DNA from: Litoditis marina
Lineage: Eukaryota > Nematoda > Chromadorea > Rhabditida > Rhabditidae
Assembly: GCA_964036275.1 (NCBI GenBank)
Contig: OZ038433.1
Location: 32,521,336-32,585,335, forward strand
Reading direction: 5' to 3'
Length of the DNA stretch: 64,000 nt
Shown here: positions 21,804 through 33,400 of the stretch, piece after piece
Layout of the letters: the number at the start of each line of letters is the position of its first letter
Numbering within the stretch: the stretch's first letter is position 1
Program-made: the position numbers and the translations under genes
The notes under the pieces: generated by a model
Databases searched by the model: none
Told to the model about the DNA's origin: nothing
Seen by the model: the letters and a program-made list of their open reading frames with translations, nothing else

Positions 21804-21958
21804 TAGAAGATCCCGGCACCTTCATCCCATCCTGCGTCTCTCGCTCTGCCTCACTATTTCTCGTCTCTTCTCGTACATCCCGGCGGGACGTAAGAGCAGA
21901 TAAATAGCGTAAATATTTAAGCAGACGCAGAATGGGATGAAGGTGCCGGCATCTTCTA
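21804..21958. mobile_element. TIR MITE, 155 bases
   Basis: Terminal inverted repeats of about 26 bases start TAGAAGATCCCGGCACCTTC and pair with GAAGGTGCCGGCATCTTCTA, with a second paired part AGACGCAG. It lies only eight bases after the donor at 21796, so it begins almost at the start of the intron. Confidence 0.65.
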
Positions 21959-21979
21959 GAATACGTAATCTGTCATAGG

Positions 21980-23990
21980 GCGCTGCGCGGAGCGCTGCGC
22001 AGATTAGTTTTTGTTCAGAGGTCTGCAGACATTCCAGAACAGTTTATTACCATTTTCTGCAACGTCGACCATTTTCCTAGATATTTGCATGAATCACTGA
22101 AGGGCAACACGTCTACATGCCACTAAGTTCACGTCCCAAGTAAAATCAGTTGAGAGGAGTTAGAGGGCCAAACGTCTCGCAAAAATGGCTTTCCTGCTCA
22201 GAGGCGGCGGCGGCAGCGGAGGCGGCGGCGACAAAAGTGTCCGCCTCCTCAAATTTCGGCATAATTTCGCTTAAAATTAACTTATTCCGAAATGTCTTAC
22301 ATTGTTGAAAAGCTATAAAAAAGTTAAGGTAAACGTATTTTTCAGGTATGTCTGAAATTTGAAAATTACGTGTGAGAGGGCCGAAAATAGTTTCGCGAAA
22401 ATCATGGATAGACCGGTTCCGTGAAAATAAAAATGAAAGAAGAGTTTAACGTGTAGTAGAAAGACGTTTTCCAATGAAGACCTCATGGCAGGCGGGTACC
22501 GCTTTGTTTTCACTCCTATTCACATGTATGAATGGAGACTTGGATAAAAGCTCTATGCACGCACGGCGAACGAAGGTTCGATTCATGCCTGGAGCACAAA
22601 AGTTGCTCTCATTTGAACGAAGTTATAACTACGCCAATCGTTCTGAACTACGGCACCGTTTAAGACTTCAATAGAACCTCATAACATTCCTCATTTAGCT
22701 CATTGTTCATTAAATATCATTTTTATTAAAAGTGACCGTTACTTCGTAACTATAGAAAAAGATCCATCCACCCATCCAACCACCACCATCCAAAAGTCCT
22801 AGTGACACAATTATATTTTGTTCAAATAAAATAACCTAATATAGAAAAAGTTCAAATAGTATAAAAAACGGATGTAAAGAAAGTTGAGATTAGTTTTGGG
22901 TGGAAAGTGTGCAAGAAATATGAGAGAAGTCCAATAAAAATTAGTATAAAAAAACGAGTGTAAAGAAAGTGAAGATTAGTTTTGGATAAATATGTACAAG
23001 AAATATAAAAGAAGTCCAATAAAAATATTTTGAGGAGAACTCTAATCTCGCTCGGTCTAGAATTTCAAAAAAAGAATACCTAGTTTTTGGTTGTCGGAAG
23101 AAAACTTCTGACTGCGACTCACAATAATCTAACTTATACTCCGTAGTTTTCAAGAGAAGCGAGATTAACATTTTCCTCAAAATATTTTTATTGGACTTCT
23201 TTTATATTTCTTGTACATATTTATCCAAAACTAATCTTTACTTTCTTTACACTCGTTTTTTTATACTACTTGAACTCTTTTTCTATGGTTACGAAGTAAC
23301 GGTCATTTTTGATAAAAAATAATATTTTTGAACAATAAGCTAAACAAGGAATGTTATGTTTTTCTATTGGAGTTTTAAACCGTGCCGTAGTGCAGAACGT
23401 TTGATCTAGTTGTAACCTCGTTCAAGTGATAGCAAATTTTCCACTTTAGACTCCAGGCAGGAATCGAACCTTCGAGTTCTTCATGAGTTCTTCATTGACA
23501 AACGTCTTCCTACTACACGTTAAACTCTTCTTTATTTTTATTTTCACGAAACCGGTCTATCGTTGATTTTTTGCGAGACCATTTTCGGCTATCTCACACG
23601 TAATATTCAAATTTCAGACATACCTGGAAAATACGTATACCTCAACTTTTTTAGAGCTTTTCAAAAATGTAAGTATTTTTTGAAAAAGTTAATTTTGTGC
23701 GAAGCTATGCAGAGATTTGAGGAGGCGGACACTTTTGTCGCCGGCGCCGCCGCCGCCGCCGTCGCCCCGCACGGAAGCCATTTTTGCGAGACGTTGGGCT
23801 CTCTAACTCCTCTCAATAAATTCTACTTGGAACGTGAACTTAGTATCTTGTAGACGTGTTGCCCTTCAGTGATTCATGCAAAAATCTAAGAAAATGGTCG
23901 ACGTACTTTGAAGAAAGTTGTAATAATCTGTTTTGTAATGTCTGCAGACCTTTGAACAAAAACTAATCTGCGCAGCGCTCCGCGCTGCGC
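21980..23990. mobile_element. 2-kb fold-back element (large palindrome)
   Basis: The left arm (21980 to about 23025) is an imperfect reverse complement of the right arm (about 23187-23990). The ends carry GCGCTGCGCGGAGCGCTGCG and its partner. Matching landmarks in order are GTCTGCAGAC, GGGCAACACGTCTAC, GGCGGCGGC/GCCGCCGCC, GTGTAGTAGGAAGACG and CAGGCATGAATCGAACCTT. A (GGC)n stretch marks both arms (22203-22230 and 23742-23765). The centre holds another inverted repeat. No long frame is conserved in both arms, so it appears non-autonomous. It lies inside the intron between 21796 and 27402. Confidence 0.75.
23026..23187. mobile_element. inner inverted repeat at the palindrome centre
   Basis: Ends are inverted: ATTTTGAGGAGAACTCTAAT at 23026 and TTAACATTTTCCTCAAAAT near 23187. 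Its flanks, 22940-23025 and 23187-23275, are themselves inverted copies with AGTCCAATAAAAAT and AAACTAATC motifs. A close relative is at 23996-24115. Confidence 0.6.
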
Positions 23991-23995
23991 ACGAT

Positions 23996-24115
23996 ATTTT
24001 GAGGAAAAGGCTAATCTCGCTTTTGTTGAAAAAAAATAGAGTGTAAGCTAGATCATCGTGAGTTGCAGTCTGAAAGAAAGTTTGAACCGAGCGAGATTAG
24101 CCTTTTCCTCAAAAT
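23996..24115. mobile_element. second short inverted-repeat unit
   Basis: A 120-base unit with nearly perfect 26-base inverted ends (ATTTTGAGGAAAAGGCTAAT and ATTAGCCTTTTCCTCAAAAT). It abuts the right end of the 2-kb fold-back. The flank 24115-24205 is an inverted copy of 22855-22935, which lies beyond the inner left arm, so these palindromes are nested in several layers. Confidence 0.65.
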
Positions 24116-25490
24116 ATTTTTATTGGACTTCTTTCATATTTCTTGCACACTTTCCATCCAAAACTAATCTTAACTTTCTTAACATCCGTTTTTTATACTT
24201 ATACAATATGCCTTATTTACTAATACAGTATAAAAGTTTTGACGCTCCTCCTGAAACAATGAGTCGCGTACATGTTCAAAACCAGAACTGAAATTTAAAT
24301 TTTGAATGAAAGAGTTCGCGTAGAAATCACAAAAACAGTATCACACTTCGTTGCACCAACGAATGTTTAAAAAACAACTTTTTCACGAATAGTTTTAGTC
24401 GGTCGGGTAGTGAGATTATCTAACGAAATACACAGAGAACCTTTCCAAAACCTTCTACGTGTTGAGAACCAGTCTCACCATTTTGGTATCAGAACGTCAT
24501 TATCAAGATAGAATATCTGTAGAAGTTTCTTAATATAGAACTAATGTCTGATGATAACAACACAACCAGTAGTTTTGAAGAGATTTTACGAGTTTCTTAC
24601 CAAAATAGCGCTCAGCGCGAAGCGCTGTGCGTGATTTGTCTTTGGTTCGGCTAATGCGCGCCTCCGTTTTTTTAGTTTTCTCATAAAAAGGCTCGATTTC
24701 GCAGAACAAAACTTTTAATAATTCGAAAGTGTTCTACAGCATATTTGCAAGTTTTGTTTCAAATTCGAACGAAATCGGTTGAGTTTGAGCCAAGTTATGA
24801 CGTTTTCGCTTCATCCAGAGCGCCAACTTCCCTCGTGTTTCCTTCCTTCCTTCCTTCCGTCACATTGTGCGGGAGATGCTATCTCTGTCTCATCTGAACA
24901 GATTTGGCTGAAATTTTGAGTGGTGATAGAACTCCTAAAAAAACTGAAAGAGCGCAGATTTTTTTATGAAAAAAAAATCATTTTTCACCAAGTTACGACC
25001 TTTTGAAATAAATGTCTCTGCGTCTCTCCATTTAGTGCACTCTCTCGCTCTCTCTGTCAGGTCGGTTAACCAAACTCACAAACTGTCTTGTAACCTGAGG
25101 TAACACTGCACGATTTTGATGAAATTCTAACAGGATACCGGGTTTACCGCTGTTCGGACGATAATTGCTTGGTTGTCTCTCTCTGCGCAGTCGTCCGAAT
25201 CGCCCAACCCTCCGTCCGGATCGCCTAACCCTTCGTCCGAATTGCCCAACTCTCCGTCCGAATAGCCTAACCCTCAGTCCAAGTTAAGTAACTACATATA
25301 GTAGAGTTACCAAACCATACTTGAAATCGAAAACAATAAAAGGTTTAATTTGAATGAAGTTCATGGGCTATGAGTAAAGTACAAAGTTTATAGTACAAGG
25401 TAACACAACAACACAACTGCATACTCAATAACGGATAACAATCAAAACAATTGTAACAAACAAATTATTTACTTATATACACATTACTAC
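24116..25490. repeat. repeat-rich intron; 21-base tandem repeat at 25192-25275
   Basis: At 24608 is a GC-rich hairpin (CAGCGCGAAGCGCTG) like those at 21980, 23975 and 42088. A CCTT microsatellite lies near 24840. Positions 25192-25275 hold four copies of a 21-base unit of the form CGTCCGAATCGCCCAACCCTC. No supported exon is seen. Confidence 0.45.
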
Positions 25491-25494
25491 TTCT

Positions 25495-25652
25495 TCTTGT
25501 GCGACTTGTGGAATGCTGCGACATGTTGAGGAGGTACTGTCATCTCATCGGCTAGTGGAGAAGCTGATGCGAACTTGACAGCAAAAGCTTCCATCTTGTC
25601 CTTGACTGCAGCTCGCCTCGCCAAGCCGAAATTGTTCACTTTTGGAGCGGTT
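25495..25652 (-). CDS. orphan 3'-terminal exon, basic C-terminal tail
   Basis: On the minus strand a TTTTTAG acceptor (25652-25658 region) opens a fully coding stretch: APKVNNFGLARRAAVKDK, then MEAFAVKFASASPLADEM, and a tail HVAAFHKSHKKK before TAG at 25495-25497. The composition looks like a real protein. Upstream, 25660-25850 is open in a Ser/Asn/Pro-rich frame up to a TAG, but no good donor connects it. It may be the last exon of a gene, or a captured or retroposed fragment inside the plus-strand host intron. Confidence 0.4.
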
Positions 25653-25658
25653 CTCTAA

Positions 25659-26756
25659 AAACAAATAACAAGTAAGACACATGAATCGAGACACACAGCG
25701 AAATATCCACCTAGCTGCCACAAGCAAAGTACTATGGCGCAGAAGGCGTGATGGGAAGAGAATTTGAAGCAGGACAAGCCTGATTGAGATTTGAATTAGA
25801 AGGACCCCCCAGAGAGTTAGAGAAACAACTAGAAGGATCATCTAAGAAAAGCTAAACTATATCTGTATTCGTAGCTCCCCCGTTCTGAAAAGTACGGATA
25901 TGGAAACCGGCGTGAGAGAGGGAGGATCCATGGTTGGAATGATTAGTTGATCTCAATATTGCGTTTTGTCACCTCCTATCTCCACTAAGTACTCGTTACG
26001 ATACGGTTACAACATAAATGGAATGCAATGGTTTGGTGTCGCCAGGATAACAGGTTATTAGTCCCGAACTACAACTACAATTAGCAAATGCAAATGTATG
26101 GGGTCAAACAAGACAATTTGAACGAAATATATCAATAAAACAAAGAAAACATGTACTAAACAATATAAAAACGTTAATACTGCTGCCGGCGAGAGAAAAA
26201 AGTTGCTTGAAAGTTGAAAGTGATGGCCGATGAATAGATAAAAAAAATTTCACGTATCTGCTACGTGAAAGTGGTTCGTACTTCCCATAGTTTTTACAGA
26301 GTATGTAAGACTTTTATAGTTGTGTTTGTAATTTGATCCTAACGGTTTACGTACAATTCCAGTACCCGCTCCCTAGACCAAGTCCTAGTTTTTGGGTTCA
26401 GGCTTGGATCTTTGCCACATCTTTGCCACATTTCTATTTCTCCAAATGATGATAATAGTTGGCAAGTGCGTTATCAACGAAGAAGCTTCATAATATAAAC
26501 ATGATGTGTTTTCTGATGGCCCGATGATCTCATAAGTAAAATGTGCAAAGTTGGCGTCAAACATGCTTCCATACAATTTATAGTACCGCTAACATATGTT
26601 TTTCATTTAGAGCAAATATATTCTCCATGTCCTATCGTCTTTGAACCTCGGCATTTTTGTAATGTATTGTTCGGTCTAACAGGAAAAGCAACAAAGCAAT
26701 TATAGTTAGTTCCTTCATATTTCAGTTAAAAATTTAGACATGCCTCCGGAATGTCT
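25659..26756. other. intronic DNA, nothing recognised
   Basis: AT-rich. I see no supported exon other than the doubtful open stretch next to 25660-25850 on the minus strand. Confidence 0.3.
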
Positions 26757-27371
26757 ACAAAAAGTGCAAAATTCATCAAAAAGTGGGGGAACAACAGTTG
26801 TGTGATTTGTACGAGCTACTCAAGGACGGATGAACTTCTAGGGACACTGCAAGAAAAAGAGAAACATATAGAGAGGGTTGTTATGTGGTGATGCCACAAA
26901 AAGGGAAATGATTTTGCTAACTAGTTCGCGGTAGATCACAAGTCACAGCTTTTCTGTTCAGATATGTTACCACATTTGATTGATTGATTGTCGAGACAAT
27001 TATTTTGCTGTGGTTTGTCATCAACCGCGAACTACAGTCGTCGCCAACGGAAAGGCGGAAGAGTACTGTACACATGTATTCGATTCCAATTCCAAAGCTT
27101 GAAGGTCATGTGCTCCAACAGCGCAGTGGTTGTCGTCCTGCTACCAAACTTTTTCTCGCAGGTTCGATTCCGGCAGGGGGCAGAAATTTATAAATTTGTC
27201 ACTCACTATAGTTAGCAAAACATTTTTCCCTTTTTGTGGCATCACCACTTCATAACAACCCTCTCTATATTTTTCTCTTTTTGTTGCAGTGTCCCTAGAA
27301 GTTCATCCGTCCTTGAGTAGCTCGTACAAATCACACAACTGTTTGCCCCCCACTTTTTGATGAAGTACGCA
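26757..27371. mobile_element. fold-back element enclosing a tRNA-like sequence
   Basis: Arms 26757-26925 and 27205-27371 are inverted copies (for example GGATGAACTTCTAGGGACAC and GTGTCCCTAGAAGTTCATCC; AGAGAGGGTTGTTATG and CATAACAACCCTCTCT). The centre carries a tRNA-like sequence at 27112-27185. Part of one arm recurs near 56720-56785. It ends 31 bases before the exon at 27403. Confidence 0.65.
27000..27200 (+). repeat. tRNA-derived SINE-like sequence
   Basis: Positions 27112-27185 contain an A-box-like AGCGCAGTGGTTGTCGT and a B box GGTTCGATTCC, with a possible acceptor pairing TGCTCC/GGGGCA. The 200-base neighbourhood has a clear inverted relative at 38450-38640, which has AGCGCAGTGGTTTGGCG and GGTTCGATTCTGG. 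Stems are imperfect, so it is not called as a tRNA gene. Confidence 0.5.
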
Positions 27372-28352
27372 AGTGGTTTCTATCTTCATTTCAACGTTTC
27401 AGGTTCTCGCGCTCATCTCAAAGACCTTCATCGGAGATATGAGCCCAATTGAGGACGCTAATCAGGTATAGTTTTCACCACTTTTGCGCCAGTTTTCCGC
27501 GATTAGCAAGCCACAGAGGCGGGAGAACATGGATATCAATGGAGCCACAGACAAACTGAGAAATTGGAAGTCTTTTGTTATTTGCACACGTTTTGCTAAT
27601 TGGTAGAGAACTGTCAAAGCGCTTCCACAAATACACAGTTCTAGGCTCTGGTTTCAAACGTATTTGAGAGCTATTTGACAAATATCAATTTCCGTTAATA
27701 TGTTTTGATTATACAGCCCACACACGACGGTCCCATGTTCACTCACAAGCAACTAGAGGAGACCAAGGACAAATTCGAGAACTTCTTCCTGAACGCTAAG
27801 GCAGAGAGATCGGCACTGCCCACGGTCAGTTGACTCTCTTATTAAGTAGTATTTTCATAACGACAGGTTGATTTCAGTTCTCAGAAAACTACAGGATTTT
27901 AGTTTCGATTACCCCAAGTTGCACTATTTGCATGCAGGTCGAAGGTCGAACTGATTGCAAACTTTTCTTGGGAAACAATTTTGAAATGTGTGGATCCGTG
28001 TAGGAGGTTGTATGATGGACAAAGAATATACCATTTTTTTCAGACAATTGATGGTGGAAACTCGATTGAAAAAGTCGAGGAGAAGACGGAAATGTCGAAA
28101 AAGAACGAGGAGAACGGAAAAGAGAAGAAGGAGAAAAAGGAAAAAAAGAAGAAACCGACAGTGACACTAAGAAAGAGACAACAACTTCGAAAAAAAACAA
28201 GAAGAGTAAAAAAGATAAGAAGGAAAAGAAGGGGAAAAAAGAGGAAGAGGACAGCGATTCTGACTCAGATTCTGATTCCGATGAGGAGTAGGAAACGTTT
28301 CAACGCTTTACTTCGATTCTGAAGGATATTGGTCATGTTTGCTTTTTAATGG

Positions 28353-28358
28353 AATAAA
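28353..28358 (+). terminator. poly(A) signal AATAAA
   Basis: A canonical hexamer 62 bases after the TAG at 28289-28291. It supports the -1-frame stop as the real end of the gene. Confidence 0.5.
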
Positions 28359-28464
28359 ATGTAGTTTGGTTTCTTTGGTGTGGAAAAAACAAGTGTTGTA
28401 TCCTTAACCAAAGGATGAACACAATAGTTTTCGACAACTATCAACAGGGAGAAGAGAAGAGAAG

Positions 28465-30409
28465 ATTGTTTCAATTACTGTGTTAAAGGACTTCCGGCGG
28501 CGGACCGCATTTGGGTCCCGCCGCGCTCAAACTAAGCGCCGCCCTTTCGAATTCATTGATTCGAAAGGCGCGTAATCTTCACTTTTTCGTTTTCTACATT
28601 AGTGGCAGGTTACATTTTATTATATATTTGTATTTAATTATATACATTGGTTACATCTAGTTTTTAAGATGTATATAATCTCATGTTTTTAAGCTTCCAC
28701 ATTTTAGGATTTCTTCCCATAAGTCTACAATTCGCAGTATTTTATCAGCAATTTTGAGCAAAATTATTCGTTTACCTAATCCGTTGGATATATGCCTTTT
28801 TTTTCATCTGTTCGCATCCGTAGGCTAATTTAGGAGTAGAGGACGGTCAAATTTAGGAGTAGAGGACGGTCAAATTTAGGAGTAGAGGACGGTTTTTTTT
28901 TTTGTTTGGCCGGGGCAGACAAATTACTCCATCTAAATTTCAATTCTCACATCGTTCTCTGCGTCATTCAATTTCAAGAAAATATTGAGTCCGATTCTCA
29001 CATTATGAGTAGACACGATTTTTGAATGTTGCTCCGATAGATTAGCTCCTGGAGCACGATGTTTGAATCTTCTTGGGTCGTTCGCTCCTGGAGCGTGATT
29101 TTTCGGTCCTGGGCCGCCAGTTTGTTTGCTCCTGGAGCGTATTTTCGGTCCTGGGCCGCCAATGTGTCCTGGGCACTAGTATTTCGATGTTCTAGGTCAG
29201 GCTTCGTGTAGATAGAAGCGGTCACCTTCGTGCCACTGTGGGACGTCTTAGTTTGATGTTTTACGAGTGCCTTCCGTTTTCGCAGTGTGTTGGCAACAGA
29301 CAAAAACGGTGAGTTCATACACCAGTAAAGTGTGCAGAAAAACTCGAAGAACGGTTCTTGAAAGTCCTCCTCATCCTCAGCACCCGCAACTTTTGAACTT
29401 TTATTTTTATTTTGAAAATACATCATTATCGAAGTACATGTTCCTGAAAAAAGTTTTATACTTCTTCGAAACGTGAGGTAGTTTCGGGCATCTGGCAAGG
29501 AACTTAATTAAATCCAAGTCTCTCAACTCATAGGAAATTCCATGAACGCGAGAGCACACCCCCGTGTGCCAATCTCACGGAAGTGCGCTTGACGCTCATG
29601 CTGAACTACCATTAGTAACGTATTTCGTTTATAAACGGTTTTTTCTTGCATACTAGTCGTAGTAGTAACCTACAGCTGGGTTTTTTGCATGGTTTCGAAT
29701 TGAAGATGGCTCTTCGTTCATGGCTAATTGGGTACCAGTTCCTTTCCGAAAACTAGTGTTTCATGTCCGGTCTAAACTTTGTCACTTTGTGAAACACATT
29801 ACGATTGTTTGAATTTAGTTACGTTCAAAAATTTGAACAGAACTCCGTCGATTTCTATGAATATCAATGCATCATTCGACAGTCGAGCAGATGAAAAATG
29901 GAAGCAGTAGATGAGAGTTAATCAGTTAATGTTGATGTGTTTTGACAGATGTTCCGGTTGATCGGCGGTTTCGAGATCAAGAAAGTGTCTTGCGTACACG
30001 TAATACAAAGAAGTCCGTCGGTTCTGCAATCTAGAAGTGTTGGTCTGTCTTGCACTGAATAGGTGGGTTGCTTTCTCTTCATTCAAATTCCTGGTTGCAA
30101 GTGTAGCTCGTTTTTCTAGGACGTGACATCTTTATCCGTTCAAATTCAATAACATTTCAAAAGTATAAGGCGGACGATTCCGTCGAGCAAAACTCTCATT
30201 TTTAGCATAATTCAAACGGAAAACCGCAGGAGTAAGGTGCGGGAAATATATATAGCTCCTTACTTTCTGCCTCAAATTTCCTTCTAGCTCATTGTTCAGT
30301 CCCCAGGCTCATTAATCTACATATATAAAGCGATTCCACCCTATCTGTCCTTAAACACAGTAATTGTATTTAATTGGGAGTCCGACTCGAAGAGGAGGGC
30401 GATCAATTA
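28465..30409. mobile_element. mobile unit 1 (about 1.9 kb)
   Basis: It starts with a 145-base left end (ATTGTTTCAATTACTGTG... to GTGGCAGG) and finishes with a 92-base right end (ACATATATAAAGCGATTCCA... to GGGCGATCAATTA). The same two ends bound the next unit exactly. Inside each end a 20-base inverted pair, CAATTACTGTGTTAAAGGAC and GTCCTTAAACACAGTAATTG, acts like terminal inverted repeats. The interior includes a 23-base tandem triplet (28827-28893), CTCCTGGAGC repeats (29045-29170) and a minus-strand frame, 29498-28998. Confidence 0.65.
28998..29498 (-). CDS. possible frame inside mobile unit 1
   Basis: A 166-residue frame. It has an acidic stretch AGAEDEEDFQEPFFEFF followed by imperfect repeats of LAAQDRK that come from the CTCCTGGAGC DNA repeats. 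I do not recognise it. It may be a captured gene fragment or a chance frame in low-complexity DNA. Confidence 0.2.
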   Translation of the reverse strand: MPDARNYLTFRRSIKLFSGTCTSIMMYFQNKNKSSKVAGAEDEEDFQEPFFEFFCTLYWCMNSPFLSVANTLRKRKALVKHQTKTSHSGTKVTASIYTKPDLEHRNTSAQDTLAAQDRKYAPGANKLAAQDRKITLQERTTQEDSNIVLQELIYRSNIQKSCLLIM

Positions 30410-33400
30410 ATTGTTTCAATTACTGTGTTAAAGGACTTCCGGCGGCGGACCGCATTTGGGTCCCGCCGCGCTCAAACTAAGCGCCGCCCTTTCGAATTCA
30501 TTGATTCGAAAGGCGCGTAATCTTCACTTTTTCGTTTTCTACATTAGTGGCAGGACCCACCCACCCACCCTTCTTTCGGATAATTTAGTTGTTACACACT
30601 AGTAAGGTGCGACTGGTATATAAACACTGAAAAGTTAGTCGGCCCAAGCAGGTGTACCATGGTTTTACATCGAAAACAGTCTGAAGCGTCCTATAATAGC
30701 GAGAAAAGAGACCGGTTTTTTTTTTAAATCAAGGATTGTGGCCAGTCAGTTTGCTGGAGTGTGGAGTGAGATATTCGTTACTATCGTTTCATGTTGATTT
30801 GATTATAGAAAGCGACAGCGTCTCACCTCTCAATGGAATAATTCGAGGTTTTCGACATTTTTGTGGCGAGATCTACGAGCTTAGCACCAGCAAAAGCCGT
30901 CGTCATTGGTAATTTTCTAGCTGAGGTGAGTACTGTCAAACATGCGCGTCATATCGGATATCGCGAAACGCTATCTAGCCACGGTTTTTATTGTTGTTGT
31001 TGAAGGATGAGGTCATCAAAATCCATAGGGAAATCATGTTTTCAGCTACAAAGTACGAAATGACCTTACACAGTAAAGACTTAATACTCATAAGGCCGTT
31101 TTTAAATTCAAACACGTACGTTTTATAGTTGGGCATTGAAGTCGACAAATTTTCCCGTTTTCGTCGAAAAAGTAGCTCTTTTTTTTCCCGAATTTGCCCA
31201 GGCAATTTGGACTACTTGACTGTGGTGTGGCGTGGAAATAAGACATAACGCACATTAACCTGGAAATTGTCATGCATTTGATGATCGTTGAGCGTAGATC
31301 AAAACAAAATTGGTTTTTTCGCACCATAATCGTTTCGAGCGTTTCGAAAATTCTGGTTTTTGATTGTTTGTTCTTGTGAGCGACCGAAAAGTAGACAGCA
31401 ACTGCACGTGTGAATTTGTTCAGCAACTTACTTCAGGTTCAGGTTTTTCCCTTCCGATCAGCTCTTAATACGGAACAACACCGAGATAGTTTCTGGATCT
31501 AAAGAAGCTGGTTATCTCTGCCGTTCGCAGATCGCAATACCTTGCTGCATTTGCCATGATGACGGATCTACTATTCTGGAAATTAGAAGGTATTCAGTAT
31601 TTCTATTTCGGTTTGTTATATGGAATAGGTTTAGTTCTTGGAAGCTTCCATAAGTCTATATCCTTCGCTTCGGGTTTTGCTCAGACAGTTCAAAGAAGAG
31701 ATGGTCTGGGTTTGAGTGAAGTTTTCATGACCTAAGCGTGACCCAGATGGATAATCATACATCAGTAAAGTGTAACTATCCTTAAATAAAAAGGTACCCG
31801 TTGTCAGCATAGATTGATTGAAAAAGCAGGATTTCGCTTGCATCAAAACATAGGCCAGCTCTCCCGAGTTTGGCGGAAAGGGAGTCCGTTTTCAAGGAAT
31901 TTTCGGATTATTATAACACCTTCACAGGGTATGTAAAGAAAAAAAAAAAAATTTGGAGAAGTGTAAGTACATACAAGTTCCTTAATGGCCGTGTAACTGA
32001 GCAAAAATGCAAAAACACAAAAGAAGTTGTGGTTCTGATTTTTGGCAGTTATTAAACACCAGTTTGTGTAGTGGGGTTTGTTCAGTCAGTAAGGAAACTT
32101 GCTATGGTATATCTCGATCGGAAACAGAGCAAGTAGCAAGCTGTGCTCCAATGAGTAAGCTTTCTTTATTTTGGTTTCATCTAGGCTGAACAACACTTCC
32201 GGAGCCGCAACAAAAGAAGGGCATCGAAGGTCGCCGTGGTTAAATGAACCACTCCATTAGATTTGTCGTAGTTTCGTATAGTATACTGTTTCCGAGTCAC
32301 TGTATGGCTTATATAGTGCCCACACGTCTTTTCTTAACCGACTGGTGTCCGTAATCAAAATAATTTGTATCCGAATAACATTTGTGTCAATAGTTCTTCT
32401 CAGTTGCGCACCGAGCATTGTGTCGGTAATAATTTTTACAGTCACACGTCGGTCAATGTTTGTATCAACCCAAGTGTTTTCAATATTAGTCTTATTGCTC
32501 TCGAACAATCGAAATACTGTAATAACGTTAATAATTTATTGTACTATTTGTATTTCTGCACTTTAGCCAGGTCATCTCGCACCAACAGATTGACTTATCG
32601 TTTCTCATTCGACAGATTGTGTTAATTGTTCTTATTTTTTCACCGGACTCATTGTGTTATATCGATGTTTCCTGTGAATTACTAGGTCATCTTACTTGTT
32701 CGGTCGAGAACTGGACTAATTGCTTTGAAACAATGTTTCTTGTGAATTATTATCTTGTCTTTTCCCACTTCAGTTGGCACTTCATTTAGCGACTCAGCAG
32801 CTGGCACCAAGAGCTGTTCGAATTCGTTTATTCTTCTTTCGCAGAAATAGTTTAAGTCGTATTTGTGCGTTGCTGCTCTCAAATAGAGAGTTTATTCGTG
32901 TGAAGGATGTGCCTCATCTATACGTCTCGTAGTAAGTATGTTTGCATAAACTATTATGGTTCTACTGTTTACTAACTTTGCACGTCAAGCATGAAGTTAT
33001 TCAGTTATTGGCAATTTTCAGTACGCACAAAATAGTACTCTGTGTATCAGAAACCTCAAGCAAAGAAGATGGAACATTATTTCTTTATGGGCCGACGTGC
33101 AATAGCACTAGCGCTCCTCATTGTACAAACCTCCCATAACAGAATCCCTTTCTTAACACACAAACAGTCATTTCTTACATGCTTCTATATTGCTATTTAC
33201 TTTTATCATCACCGTACTAATTATTCATTTTGCAACACGTCGATCGTTGGACTGACAACAGGACGCTACCTCCCTACCAACGACGGAATCGACATGGAGC
33301 AGAAAAAGAAGATACATAAGGAGCTCGAAGATACACAGTCATATTGTCATGTTCAACCTGTCCACTATATATAAAGCGATTCCACCACATATATAAAGCG

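Larger units (their letters stand above)
21674..28291 (+). pseudogene. Lys/Glu-rich acidic-tail protein, frame broken twice
   Basis: Exons: 21674-21795 (MNDSLINWLKSLEKIETDES...), 27403-27465 (VLALISKTFIGDMSPIEDANQ), 27717-27824 (PTHDGPMFTHKQLEETKDKF...) and 28044-28291, all joined in phase 0. Donors are GTCAGT, GTATAG and GTCAGT. Exon 1 needs a frame change near 21754: the end reads well only as DFLDTIEDETVAK, as if two bases (AG) were duplicated. The last exon starts in one frame (TIDGGNSIEKVEEKTE), passes a seven-A run at 28146-28152, and the sensible end DSDSDSDSDSDEE with TAG 28289-28291 lies in the -1 frame. AATAAA follows at 28353-28358, a good poly(A) signal. The first intron, 5.6 kb, holds the large palindrome. 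Two breaks suggest a pseudogene or sequence errors; the A-run also fits a slippery site. Family not recognised. Confidence 0.5.

Noticed and set aside
25192..25275. CRISPR-like or coding repeat
   Set aside because: Four adjacent 21-base units have no spacers; in a eukaryotic intron this is a minisatellite.
27889..28200. 103-residue minus-strand frame
   Set aside because: Antisense of the Lys/Glu-rich exon; the Ser/Phe-rich composition is a by-product.
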